DNA of 64,000 nt from Flavobacterium sp. CFS9 (GCF_041154745.1 NZ_AP031573.1:620001-684000); one strand, 5' to 3'. Counted from the stretch's first letter, positions 23,364-33,028 are shown. Program-made: numbers and translations. Notes: generated by a model not told the origin, from the sequence alone.

Positions 23364-25733
23364 ATGGATATTCATTTATACAACGAAAGTCCTTTCGAAA
23401 CGATCATCTCCTTTCATAAGCTTATTAAATCTTTTGAAGAAATTGCTTTGTCGGATGTTGATTACAGGGCTAACTATGCAAAAGCCATTTTAAAACAAAT
23501 AGAAGCTCTTCCGGAACTCAGGAGCGGAATTAAAGAATACGCAACGATCAAAGACAATGAGGCTTTAATCAAAAACCTGCTGGCTGATATCTTTCCAACT
23601 GCCCTTACCAATAATGAAATAAAGGCTGTTACCATACCATTTCAGAATTTATATTTCAACTATACAGAACGCTTCAAAAAAATTCTAAGCAATGCGGGAT
23701 CTGAGTTTGATATGGAAATTCGCGATTTCGATCATCATCAATTCTATGTCAACAACTGCTGTATTATTTTAGGCGCCCATTATAAACAGCGTATCGATTT
23801 TAATAACCCTTTTTTCTATGACATTCCGGATGAAAATGGAATAGAAAAACACTATCGTATTCTGTACAACGCCGATTTCATGGACGTTACTCCGACTGAA
23901 AAAGCGATACCTTTAACTCAGGACGATATCGATTTACTACTGGACAATTACAATGATCTTGAACTATGGAAATCAAAATTTCCTAAAGGAAGCTGGATTT
24001 TAAAAGGTTTTGGAATTGTTTCTCTGTTTGATGCGACTACAGAAAGTGCTATTTCGAACTTAAAGAGTAACTTATTAAAACCTGATTCAAAAACTGTTGC
24101 GACTGATGAAATTGTGTCGAATATTTTTAAATCGATCTTCAAAATTCCTGATTTAAAAGTCGGTTTCATTGTATATAATCCGGAGGAAGAAAAGTTTATA
24201 CGACCAGTCAAATTCGAGACTCAGCTACAGAGTTTTCTGCTTTCAAAAGATCAGGAGATCGATTGTAAAAATGCTTTCTTTGGATGTACTTTCGAAAAAT
24301 TATTAGGCAATAAAGAACCATTGGTAATTTCAAATGTCGAAAAATTCATTGCAGAATCTCCGAATATCAAATTAGGAGAACATTTATTAAAGCAGGGAAT
24401 CCAAAGCTGTGTTTTTGCACCGGTCATAAAAGACGGACAGTTACTGGGCGTTGTCGAACTGGTTTCTTCTCAAAAGAAAGCACTCAATACGATTAATGCT
24501 ACCAAACTGGAACTGGTACTTCCATATTTAACCGATACTATCGATCGTTACAATACGGACATGCAGCATCAGATAGAAGCCATTATCCAGCGTGAGTACA
24601 CCACCATTCATCCAAGTGTGTACTGGAAATTCAAGAAAGAATCGCAAAACTATTTCCAAAATATCAATCATACCAAGGATTATATTTTTAAGGAAATTGT
24701 ATTTAAGAATGTATATCCGCTTTACGGGCAAATTGATATCAAAGGTTCTTCGGAACATCGAAATGAAACAGTTAAGATCGACCTTAAAAATCAATTGACT
24801 GCCTTGCTGAAGATTTTCGAATCTCAGAATGCAAACCACAATCTGGTCCTTTTGGAACAGCGTAAATTTGAACTGGAATCTTTTCGGGATGAACTTGACG
24901 CTCCTTTAAAAGCAGATACGGAACAATATATTCAGCGTTATATTGAAGAAGAAATTCATCCTCTTTTAAAAAACACGAAAGAAACAGAAAAAAGCGAAAA
25001 ACTCGAAAAACAATATTTTGATAGTCTGGATGCAAAGAGCGGATTGTTTTATCAGGAGCGAAAGAAATTTGATAATGCGATGTCTATTATCAACAAGAAA
25101 CTAGCCTCGGTTCTGGACAAAAAACAACTCGAAGCACAACAGATTTATCCACACTATTACGAACGTTTTAAAACGGATGGCGTTGAGCATAACCTCTATA
25201 TTGGGGCTTCTATTGCGCCTACTCAACCATTTGATATGATGTATCTGCACAACTTGCGCTTGTGGCAATTACAAACTTTGTGCGAAATGGAACTTGAACA
25301 TCATCAGCTTAAAGAATCACTCCCGTACGAACTGGATGTGACTTCTTTAATTTTAGTGTTTACTTCTCCGCTTTCGATCCGTTTCAGAATGGATGAAAAA
25401 CGTTTTGATGTAGACGGAACCTACAATGCCAGATACGAAGTGGTGAAAAAACGTATCGACAAATCGAATATCAAAGGCACAAAAGACCGCATTACAGAGA
25501 AAGAAAAAATTACAATTGTCTATTCTCAAAACAGTGAGGAGGCTGAATATTTGAAATACATCAAATACCTGCAGCACAAAAAAATTCTCGAACCTTCCAT
25601 TGAACAATTTGAAGTTGAAGACCTTCAGGGAGTTTCGGGCCTAAGAGCCATTCGTGTGAAAGTAATCAACAATAATACAAATCCCGTAGCGAAAAAAATT
25701 ACCTATCAGGACTTACTAGATGAGCTCAACTAA
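23364..25733 (+). CDS. Large GAF-like domain protein of unknown function
   Basis: 789-residue cytoplasmic protein. I place the start at ATG 23364 ('MDIHLYNESPFETIISFHKL'); the frame extends 39 codons further but that part is not conserved-looking. Residues about 250-400 resemble a GAF domain: 'IVSNIFKSIFKIPDLKVGFI', 'IRPVKFETQLQSFLLSKDQE', then 'QGIQSCVFAPVIKDGQLLGV' and 'VELVSSQKKALNTINATKLE'. The C-terminal half is helical and charged with no output domain (kinase, cyclase or HTH) that I can recognise. It is monocistronic and divergent from the SDR gene. It could be a ligand-sensing scaffold, but no function can be assigned. Confidence 0.75.
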   Translation: MDIHLYNESPFETIISFHKLIKSFEEIALSDVDYRANYAKAILKQIEALPELRSGIKEYATIKDNEALIKNLLADIFPTALTNNEIKAVTIPFQNLYFNYTERFKKILSNAGSEFDMEIRDFDHHQFYVNNCCIILGAHYKQRIDFNNPFFYDIPDENGIEKHYRILYNADFMDVTPTEKAIPLTQDDIDLLLDNYNDLELWKSKFPKGSWILKGFGIVSLFDATTESAISNLKSNLLKPDSKTVATDEIVSNIFKSIFKIPDLKVGFIVYNPEEEKFIRPVKFETQLQSFLLSKDQEIDCKNAFFGCTFEKLLGNKEPLVISNVEKFIAESPNIKLGEHLLKQGIQSCVFAPVIKDGQLLGVVELVSSQKKALNTINATKLELVLPYLTDTIDRYNTDMQHQIEAIIQREYTTIHPSVYWKFKKESQNYFQNINHTKDYIFKEIVFKNVYPLYGQIDIKGSSEHRNETVKIDLKNQLTALLKIFESQNANHNLVLLEQRKFELESFRDELDAPLKADTEQYIQRYIEEEIHPLLKNTKETEKSEKLEKQYFDSLDAKSGLFYQERKKFDNAMSIINKKLASVLDKKQLEAQQIYPHYYERFKTDGVEHNLYIGASIAPTQPFDMMYLHNLRLWQLQTLCEMELEHHQLKESLPYELDVTSLILVFTSPLSIRFRMDEKRFDVDGTYNARYEVVKKRIDKSNIKGTKDRITEKEKITIVYSQNSEEAEYLKYIKYLQHKKILEPSIEQFEVEDLQGVSGLRAIRVKVINNNTNPVAKKITYQDLLDELN

Positions 25734-25752
25734 TTTTTAGTTGAGCTTTTAT
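25723..25752 (+). terminator. Rho-independent terminator overlapping the stop codon
   Basis: An 11-bp perfect stem AGCTCAACTAA / TTAGTTGAGCT includes the stop codon TAA of the GAF-like gene, with a tight 3-nt loop and a short T tract. The convergent gene ends 2 bp beyond the stem. Confidence 0.8.
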
Positions 25753-26927
25753 ATAGATTTGAAAGCAATTACAAAGGAAATTACGGTAACAATGATACCG
25801 ATCATAAAAAGATTGTAGGCAATACGCAGTAAATTATATTTGCGCTGCAGCACCAATCCCAGATAATACAAGTCTTTGATCATGGTCGAATACAGGTAAT
25901 CCTTGTCTTTCATCATTTCATTCATCGCCCAGTCGTATTCTTCCAGAGGCATTTTGTAGAAGTTTCCAAAGAATAATAAATTAATTTTCTTCGCCTCAAT
26001 GTCCTCGCGTGTAAAAACACCGGTAGTTACTTTTGGCCGTGTAGACAAAATGGCAAAAATAATGGTGACCACACTTGAGATCAACATGATAAAAGTAGGA
26101 ACAACTAAATGCGCGTTCTTCGGACTGTCTAATTTAGGGATAATGGTAGAAAGTGCGATCGAAATGATAATAGCATTTACCGACAATAAAATATTCGCTT
26201 TACTATCGGCAATCCCGCTTAAACGCGTATGATTTCCTAAAGTAACACGAAACAGAGTATCGATACCACGGTCCGGTTTTTCAATTTTCTCTTTCTTTCT
26301 GTTTTCTTCTTCGATTTTTTCGGCCTCTTTCTTTTCCAGCTTTTCGATCTTTTTCTGAACCATCAACAGATTTTTCTCTTTTAAAGGCTGCCATTTTCTC
26401 AGCGCATAATCTGTATAAAAACGGTGCTTGTTCATTAGAAAATTCAGGTTTTCTTTTGCCCATTCGGCATTTGAAAAGTTTAAATTCCAGGTATTCTTTA
26501 ATTCAATTCGCAATAATTCGCAGGTTGTTGCATACTCAGTACCCATAAGATGAGCAAAATCGGCATCCTTGATTATTTTCTCCAAATGTGTTTTAGGAAT
26601 ATGCTCTTTTACGGTTGCTAAAATCAGACTTGAAACCTGTGCAATGAATTCATCCGACACTTCTTTTTCCTTCAAAAAAGACGTAGCAATATTCACGCTC
26701 TCTTCTTCATGTCTCTCATAACCATTAATGTACCCGCTATCATGAAACCAGGCCGCCACTAAAAGTACCTCTTTCTCCTCAGGCGTAACATCTTCCTTTT
26801 TACAAAGCTCTTTTACAGCATTTACTACCGTTAAAGTATGGTTGAAATTATGATAAGAATATAAATTAGAAAGTTTATCTTTGAGTAAATTACTAACAAA
26901 ATCTTCGGATTGTTCTATTAAATTCAT
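25749..26927 (-). CDS. HD-domain protein fused to a Pycsar-type transmembrane effector domain
   Basis: 392-residue protein with two modules. Residues about 1-150 form an HD phosphohydrolase domain, with H26/H30 in 'YSYHNFNHTLTVV', the HD pair in 'AAWFHDSGY' (H62, D63) and a later aspartate in 'IIKDADFAHLMG'. A charged coiled-coil linker (183-219) leads to a Pycsar-effector-like TM domain: 'GNHTRLSGIADSKANILLSV' then helices at about 246-263, 273-294 and 368-388. In Pycsar anti-phage systems such TM domains respond to cCMP or cUMP; here no pyrimidine cyclase is adjacent. The HD module might hydrolyse a nucleotide signal. It converges on the GAF-like gene and diverges from the next gene by 26 bp. 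Confidence 0.85.
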   Translation of the reverse strand: MNLIEQSEDFVSNLLKDKLSNLYSYHNFNHTLTVVNAVKELCKKEDVTPEEKEVLLVAAWFHDSGYINGYERHEEESVNIATSFLKEKEVSDEFIAQVSSLILATVKEHIPKTHLEKIIKDADFAHLMGTEYATTCELLRIELKNTWNLNFSNAEWAKENLNFLMNKHRFYTDYALRKWQPLKEKNLLMVQKKIEKLEKKEAEKIEEENRKKEKIEKPDRGIDTLFRVTLGNHTRLSGIADSKANILLSVNAIIISIALSTIIPKLDSPKNAHLVVPTFIMLISSVVTIIFAILSTRPKVTTGVFTREDIEAKKINLLFFGNFYKMPLEEYDWAMNEMMKDKDYLYSTMIKDLYYLGLVLQRKYNLLRIAYNLFMIGIIVTVISFVIAFKSI

Positions 26928-26953
26928 AAAGAATATTTTTACACCACTAAATT

Positions 26954-29900
26954 ATGAAATTGTTTTTGGATAATCATTTTATTGCGAAAATTAAAACCTC
27001 TTCTTTGGCAATAGCTGTCTTGCTGCTCACCTACTCCTGTGCGACTCATAAAGCACAATATGGTAAAAATGTCAGTGCCAACGAAACGGAAAACGCAACA
27101 GATAGTATAAAAATTGCCCACACTTTTTATTTAGTGGGTGATGCCGGAAACGCAGACGAAGAAAAAGCACAGCAAACTCTTGAATTACTGCATCAAAGGC
27201 TAAAAAAAGCGAGTAAAAAATCGACCTTACTTTTTTTAGGAGATAATATTTATCCGAAAGGGTTTCCCGCCAATAATGAGGGTCCGGAAAAGGCTTTGGC
27301 CGAAACCAAACTGACCAATCAATTAAAACTTACCGAAGGATTCAGAGGAAAAACCATTCTCATTCCCGGAAACCACGATTGGTACAACGGTATCAAAGGT
27401 CTTGAACTTCAGGCTGAATTTGTTACTAAATATTTAAATGATAAAAAAGCTTTTTTACCCCGAAAAAGCTGTGCCATAGAAGCTGTTAAAATAGACAGTA
27501 CAACTGCTTTAGTAACGATTGACAGTGAATGGTTTCTGGAAGACTGGAACAACCACCCTACAATAAATGACAATTGTGATATTAAAACCAGAGAAGATTT
27601 TTTTGATGAACTGGAAAGTATTCTGAATAAAAATCAGGAGAAAACGGTCATTCTTGCCATACATCATCCACTTATGAGCAACGGATCGCATGGCGGCCAA
27701 TATTCGTTGGAAAAACAACTGTTCCCTTTAGAGCAAAAAATTCCGCTTCCGGTAATTGGATCCTTTATTAATTTACTGCGAAAAACCACTGGTGCCAGTC
27801 CGCAAGACATTCAAAACAAACAATATACTGCTTATGCCAAGCGTATTAAAACACTACTGCAAAAACAAAAAAATGTGATTGTAGTTTCCGGTCACGATCA
27901 TAATCTGCAGTATATAAACAAGGAAAATATTAAGCAGATTATCAGCGGTGCGGGATCCAAATCTGAAGCTGCAAGGGCAATTAACTCCAATGATTTCTCT
28001 TATGGAGGAAACGGTTATGCTACCTTAACTTTATTCAAAAGCGGAGATGCGAAAGTTTCTTTCTTCGGAAATGAAAACAATCACGAAAAATTACTTTTTG
28101 AGCAGGAAATCATAAAGGCCAAAGAAATCAACTGGGCTGCTGATATTCCGAATAATTTCCCTTCTAAAATCACCACTTCTATCTATTCTCAAAAAATGAC
28201 TCAGAAAAGTCTGTTTCATAAATTTCTTTTTGGGAACCACTATAGAAAATATTATAGTTTACCCATTGAGGCAAAAACAGCTACTTTAGACACTTTAATG
28301 GGAGGTCTGAAACCAATTCGTGAAGGCGGAGGGCATCAATCGATATCCTTAAGATTATCCGATCCAAAAGGCCGTGAATATGTGATGCGTGCCATGAAAA
28401 AAAGTGCCACACAGTTTTTACAATCTGTTGCTTTTAAGGATCAGTACATTGTTAATGATTTTGAAAATACCTACGCCGAGAATTTCTTATTGGACTTTTA
28501 TACTACTTCTCACCCCTACACTCCTTTTGCAGTGGGGAATCTGGCCGATAGAATAGGACTGGCACACAGCAACCCGATTTTATATTACATTCCGAAACAA
28601 AATACCTTAAAGGAATTTAATTCGAATTTTGGAGATGAATTGTACATGGTCGAAGAAAGACCTGCCGACAATCATCTGGAAGGCAAGAATTTTGGAAATC
28701 CAACCAATATTATCAGTACATCTGACATGATGAAAAACCTTCATAAAGATGAAAAATATACTGTTGACGAAAACGAATATATAAAAGCCCGCTTGTTTGA
28801 CATGCTTATTGGCGACTGGGACCGACATGACGATCAATGGCGCTGGGGCGAATATAAAAAAGACGGAAAGGTCATTTACAAACCGATTCCCAGAGATCGC
28901 GATCAGGCTTTTTCGAAATATGACGGAACTTTACTTTCGCTCTTGATGAACATTCCTGCATTGCGTCACATGCGTACTTTTAAAGACAAAATCGACAATG
29001 TAAAATGGCTTAACAGAGAGCCTTATCCTCTCGATTTAGCTTTTTTAAAAACTGCCGAAGAAAAAGACTGGATTGCTCAGGCAAAATACATTCAGGAAAA
29101 TTTATCGGATACAGATATTGACAATGCTTTTAAAAGTTTACCAAAAGAGGTTCAGGACGAGACGATTAAAGACATTCAACAGAAATTAAAAAGCAGAAAA
29201 AAAGACCTTCAAAAATATGCTTCGGAATACTTTGACGTTCTAAGTCATACTGTGATGATCGCCGGAACAGATAAAAAAGATAAGTTTGTAATTCGTCATA
29301 GCGCCAGAAAAACACTGGAAATTCAGGTTTTCAGAGTTAAGAAAGAGGGCGACGAATTGGTATACACCAAAACCGTTACTGATGCCAAAACTTCAAACTT
29401 ATGGATTTATGGCTTAGACGATAATGATACTTTTGAGGTAACCGGTAATGAAAAATCAAACATAAAAATTCGTTTAATTGGCGGGCAAAACAATGATACG
29501 TATAACATTGAGAACGGAAAAAGAGTGATCGTTTATGATTTTAAATCAAAACAAAACACCTATAATCTGGATTCAAAAACCGGAACTCAACTAACAGATG
29601 ACTACGATGTTAACCTTTACAATTACGAAAAGCCAAAGTATAATGTGATTTCAGGGCTCCCAAATATGGGTTACAATCCTGACGATGGTGTAAAGCTCGG
29701 TTTTAATCTAAATTATACCGTAAACAATTTCAAACAAAACCCTTACACCCAAAAACATGTGTTAAACGGTTTTTATTATTTCGCAACAGAAGGTTTCGAA
29801 TTGGATTATGCAGCACATTTCCCGGGCTTACTTGGTAAATGGGTCATTGATGTTGAATCCCAATATACAACTCCCAATTTTACGGTGAATTATTTCGGAT

Positions 29901-30688
29901 ATGGAAATGAAACGATCAATAATACAGAGCAATTCGGAATGGATTACAACCGTGTTCGCATTCAGAAATTTAATGTTTCTGTCGCCATCAGACATGTTGG
30001 GCGATATGGAAGCGAATTTAGCGTACAGCCGATGTTACAGCAAATGAGGGTAGAAGAAACTAAAAACCGATTTATTGACATCCCAAACATCATCAATCCT
30101 GCTATTTTTGGAAGTCAGGTTTTTGGAGGTGCAAAAATCAAATACCATTTCAAAAATTCCGATTTCGCTGCAAAACCTACTTTGGGGGTTACTTTCATGA
30201 TCTCGGCAGCGTGGTTAGCAAATCTAAATGAAACCAAACAAAACTTCCCGACTCTTGAAAGCCTTTTAGGATTTACCCATAAAATTGATTCTAACGGAAA
30301 GCTGGTTTTGGCCACACTTTTAAAAGGGAAAGCAATCCTAAATAACAATTACGAATTTTATCAGGGTGCAGCTTTAGGAGGCGATACCGATTTACGCGGT
30401 TATCGAAACGAACGTTTTCTGGGAAGCTCTTATTTTTCTCAAAGCACTGATTTACGTCTTAGCATTGGTAAAATTCAAAAAACGATTGCTCCGTTAACCT
30501 ACGGAATACTGGGCGGTTTTGACTATGGAAGAATCTGGCTTGACGGTGAAAATTCCCGAAAATGGCATCAGGATTACGGCGGAGGATTTTGGCTGAATGC
30601 GATCAATGTCCTAACTGCAAGAATTACTTATTTCAAATCACCTGACGAAACCGGAAGAGTCATTTTTGGAGCGGCTTATAGTTTTTGA
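26954..30688 (+). CDS. Metallophosphoesterase / kinase-like / outer-membrane beta-barrel lipoprotein
   Basis: Very large (1244-residue) envelope protein. A lipobox is visible in 'LLLTYSCATHK'. Residues about 55-385 form a calcineurin-like metallophosphoesterase with GDAGN, 'LFLGDNIYPKG', 'LIPGNHDWYNG', 'ILAIHHPLMS' and 'VSGHDHNLQY'. Residues about 430-720 have a pattern like CotH/HipA-type kinases: 'YVMRAMKKS' (possible ATP-binding lysine, about 478), 'LFDMLIGDWDRHDDQWRW' (about 614-631) and 'PIPRDRDQAF' (about 643). The C-terminal 350 residues are a BamA/D15-like barrel with 'GAALGGDTDLRGYRNERF' near 1140 and a terminal aromatic 'AAYSF'. Phosphoesterase and barrel assignments are solid; the kinase assignment is inference. 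Confidence 0.85.
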   Translation: MKLFLDNHFIAKIKTSSLAIAVLLLTYSCATHKAQYGKNVSANETENATDSIKIAHTFYLVGDAGNADEEKAQQTLELLHQRLKKASKKSTLLFLGDNIYPKGFPANNEGPEKALAETKLTNQLKLTEGFRGKTILIPGNHDWYNGIKGLELQAEFVTKYLNDKKAFLPRKSCAIEAVKIDSTTALVTIDSEWFLEDWNNHPTINDNCDIKTREDFFDELESILNKNQEKTVILAIHHPLMSNGSHGGQYSLEKQLFPLEQKIPLPVIGSFINLLRKTTGASPQDIQNKQYTAYAKRIKTLLQKQKNVIVVSGHDHNLQYINKENIKQIISGAGSKSEAARAINSNDFSYGGNGYATLTLFKSGDAKVSFFGNENNHEKLLFEQEIIKAKEINWAADIPNNFPSKITTSIYSQKMTQKSLFHKFLFGNHYRKYYSLPIEAKTATLDTLMGGLKPIREGGGHQSISLRLSDPKGREYVMRAMKKSATQFLQSVAFKDQYIVNDFENTYAENFLLDFYTTSHPYTPFAVGNLADRIGLAHSNPILYYIPKQNTLKEFNSNFGDELYMVEERPADNHLEGKNFGNPTNIISTSDMMKNLHKDEKYTVDENEYIKARLFDMLIGDWDRHDDQWRWGEYKKDGKVIYKPIPRDRDQAFSKYDGTLLSLLMNIPALRHMRTFKDKIDNVKWLNREPYPLDLAFLKTAEEKDWIAQAKYIQENLSDTDIDNAFKSLPKEVQDETIKDIQQKLKSRKKDLQKYASEYFDVLSHTVMIAGTDKKDKFVIRHSARKTLEIQVFRVKKEGDELVYTKTVTDAKTSNLWIYGLDDNDTFEVTGNEKSNIKIRLIGGQNNDTYNIENGKRVIVYDFKSKQNTYNLDSKTGTQLTDDYDVNLYNYEKPKYNVISGLPNMGYNPDDGVKLGFNLNYTVNNFKQNPYTQKHVLNGFYYFATEGFELDYAAHFPGLLGKWVIDVESQYTTPNFTVNYFGYGNETINNTEQFGMDYNRVRIQKFNVSVAIRHVGRYGSEFSVQPMLQQMRVEETKNRFIDIPNIINPAIFGSQVFGGAKIKYHFKNSDFAAKPTLGVTFMISAAWLANLNETKQNFPTLESLLGFTHKIDSNGKLVLATLLKGKAILNNNYEFYQGAALGGDTDLRGYRNERFLGSSYFSQSTDLRLSIGKIQKTIAPLTYGILGGFDYGRIWLDGENSRKWHQDYGGGFWLNAINVLTARITYFKSPDETGRVIFGAAYSF

Positions 30689-30690
30689 TG

Positions 30691-30932
30691 GGAGGTTCTG
30701 AGATGCTGAGTTACTAAGATTCTAAGTTTTTTTTGCCACGAATTCACGAATGATTTTGTAATTTAAAATTCGTGAATTCGTGGCTAACTTTTTATTTTAA
30801 AGGTACTGAGTTAATAAGGTTCTAAGATCCTAAGCTTTCTTTCTCAGTATTCAAAAATGATACGGTAAACTAAAATTTGCGAATTCGTGGCAAAAAACCT
30901 TAGAGCCTCAGCTCCTCAGTACCTTAGTCCCT
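30691..30932. repeat. Composite nested palindromic repeat region
   Basis: This 242-bp intergenic block contains CTAAG period-8 arms at 30691-30731 and 30800-30838 (left-type) and a CTTAG/CTCAG arm at 30897-30932 (right-type). A different palindrome, 30735-30784, is nested between them, with perfect 17-bp arms GCCACGAATTCACGAAT / ATTCGTGAATTCGTGGC and a 16-bp loop. A further half-copy of that palindrome (GCGAATTCGTGGC) is at 30879-30891. The structure suggests successive insertion of small palindromic elements. No coding frame is evident. Confidence 0.75.
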
Positions 30933-30934
30933 TT

Positions 30935-31795
30935 TTATTTTAGCTTAAACTCATAAACATTCCCACCAGTCTTGTTTGCCTTCTCATCGGCAATCAGTAA
31001 AGTGTTGTTGTCTTTAAAAACGACAGCTTCTTTTTGCGAAAAGTGATCCAGTTTAATTTCCGTTTGAGATCCCTTGTGAAACAAATCATTTTTATACCCT
31101 TTAAACAAAACGATTTTATCATGACTCAGCAAAGCTACTTTTTTACCATCAGGGCTAATGGTTGCACTTGTTAAAACACAATGATTGTAATTGTCACAAG
31201 TCTTAAACTCCCCTATTTTAGTCGCTTTCTGAGTTCCCGGAGCGTTTAAAATTTTATAAATAAAGGCCGTTCCATCGAAGTTTTTACTGCGGTTTTTGGT
31301 AAACAGATAAAAATAATTCCCGTGTTCAAAAAAGCCTTCGACATCGTAGAACATTTCCTTTTTCTTCGGAGGAAATTCCGTTTGTTCCGGATAAGAAAAT
31401 GAAACCTTATACTCTGCCACTGCTGAATTTTTGTTCAATTGATTCTTATTGACTTTATAAATACACAGATCTTTACGCTCGTTGTCATTGTTCCCGAAAT
31501 CTCCGATATAAACATTCCCGATTTTGTCTTTGGTAATATCTTCCCAATCTACATTAGTTGCATTTGAAACAACAATCGATCGGGCTATTTTTCCGTCTGA
31601 TTTTATAGCATAAATCTCGTTTTTATTACCACTGTCTTCTACCGCATAAATTAAGTTTGTGTCAGGAAAATAAGTAATTCCCGAAACTTCTTTCAACTTC
31701 TTCGGAAGTGCGTAAAGCATCTTTAAATTGGTATTGGATTGTTGCTGACAAGCCAGTAAGGCTATAGAAGTGCCGAGTAAAAAAAACTTTTTCAT
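30935..31795 (-). CDS. Beta-propeller-like lipoprotein (SdiA-regulated-type)
   Basis: 286-residue lipoprotein with signal and lipobox in 'LGTSIALLACQQQ'. Blade-like repeats with short Asp/Gly turns are visible: 'EVSGITYFPDTNLIYAVEDS', 'EDITKDKIGNVYIGDFGNND', 'ATISPDGKKVALLSHDKIVL', 'EAVVFKDNNTLLIADEKAN'. This arrangement is like the SdiA-regulated/YncE-like propellers. The ligand or reaction is unknown. It is a separate transcription unit ending next to the composite repeat. Confidence 0.75.
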   Translation of the reverse strand: MKKFFLLGTSIALLACQQQSNTNLKMLYALPKKLKEVSGITYFPDTNLIYAVEDSGNKNEIYAIKSDGKIARSIVVSNATNVDWEDITKDKIGNVYIGDFGNNDNERKDLCIYKVNKNQLNKNSAVAEYKVSFSYPEQTEFPPKKKEMFYDVEGFFEHGNYFYLFTKNRSKNFDGTAFIYKILNAPGTQKATKIGEFKTCDNYNHCVLTSATISPDGKKVALLSHDKIVLFKGYKNDLFHKGSQTEIKLDHFSQKEAVVFKDNNTLLIADEKANKTGGNVYEFKLK

Positions 31796-31865
31796 AATAT
31801 CTTCTTTTAATGTTTAACCTGACTAAAACGTACTAACGACTAAAGATCTATTTTAAATGTCGTAC

Positions 31866-32918
31866 TTAAAGCAGGTTTGTATTTTTAAAATTACGTGTAA
31901 TAAATTCAAAAGCGGCAAACATAATATGTCCCATCGATTTAGCATTCTTGAACTTCATATCATTGGTATAACGATACAACTCCATTTTTAGCTGATTCAG
32001 ATGCTCTTCTGTCGAAATTGTATCGTGACACATAATGCTCAGCAGTTTTTTGATTCTGGTTTCGGCAGAATGAATACGCTTGGCCAAAATCGCTCTTTCC
32101 TCATCCTTGTACTGAATAATAGACCGGTCTTCTAATTTTTCTTTGATCAATTGAATCATCGGATAATTTTCTTTGAAAAACTGCGGACGATACACTTTAA
32201 AGTTCCCTTCGTAACATTGCTGATCAAAATCAATTGGACGGATTTTATACACTACCTGATCGAAGTCATGAATAGGCACTATCACATAATTATAAGCACG
32301 CATGTCACCTAAAAGCCTGATCATGCAACGCTCATTGAACTTCACAAATTCTTTTGCAATCTGTGACTTTTCCATTTCTGTACAACTATCCAATAAAGTA
32401 TCCATAAAAACGTCACCCGGGATTCCGATAATATGCTCTTCAATTAAAGTATCCTTAAAAACCAAAAAATTGATTTTATCCGGTGAGAGAATATCCTCCA
32501 GCTCTAATCCGTAAATTCTTGAAGCATCTGCTTTTTTGATATAAAAATGAACATAATTATCATTGAGAATATTACGAACTTTTATTCGAAAAGGTTTAGA
32601 ATTACCAAAAGTACAGTAATCAATCGCATCAATATTCAAATACTGAATGATCTCGTTATTTCCATCAGAATGTAAAAGGGAGTAGATTTTTTTCAGATTC
32701 AGATCGATTTCCTTTCGTTCAAACTCGCTGTAATACACTCTGATCCACAAAGTATCCGTTTCATTTTTATCGTAAACATTAACCGAACCTGAAAATCGTA
32801 ACAGATCATCATAGAATACCGATACTTTCGAAATACGTTCGTATCGTTCTAAATAACTAAGAAGAGACGGCATTAAAGGATAGGTCGGTTTTTTCAAAAC
32901 CATTAAAGGTTCGCTCAT
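31866..32918 (-). CDS. Uncharacterised protein with kinase-like DxxxxN...DFD motif
   Basis: 350-residue cytoplasmic protein that I cannot assign to a named family. The C-terminal half contains 'CMIRLLGDMRAYNYVI' (D205, N210) followed 20 residues later by 'IRPIDFDQQCYEG' (D230/D232). The D-x4-N spacing equals that of the protein-kinase catalytic loop and the DFD could be the metal-binding DFG equivalent. A lysine-bearing strand, 'YVHFYIKKADASR', could serve as the N-lobe. No membrane segment or signal is seen. It is the first gene of the minus-strand pair and is divergent from the ABC exporter. Confidence 0.6.
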   Translation of the reverse strand: MSEPLMVLKKPTYPLMPSLLSYLERYERISKVSVFYDDLLRFSGSVNVYDKNETDTLWIRVYYSEFERKEIDLNLKKIYSLLHSDGNNEIIQYLNIDAIDYCTFGNSKPFRIKVRNILNDNYVHFYIKKADASRIYGLELEDILSPDKINFLVFKDTLIEEHIIGIPGDVFMDTLLDSCTEMEKSQIAKEFVKFNERCMIRLLGDMRAYNYVIVPIHDFDQVVYKIRPIDFDQQCYEGNFKVYRPQFFKENYPMIQLIKEKLEDRSIIQYKDEERAILAKRIHSAETRIKKLLSIMCHDTISTEEHLNQLKMELYRYTNDMKFKNAKSMGHIMFAAFEFITRNFKNTNLL

Positions 32919-33028
32919 ATTTTTGAATATCTTTATTACAAATTTAAAGGAATAGCATCATATAAATAAATTTAGCGTAACAAAATAAAAGTTGAATCGT
33001 CTTACATAAAACTAAAACCGAAATAAAT

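Noticed and set aside
25749..26927. Complete Pycsar anti-phage system
   Set aside because: No adenylate/uridylate cyclase gene is adjacent, so only an effector-like protein can be claimed.
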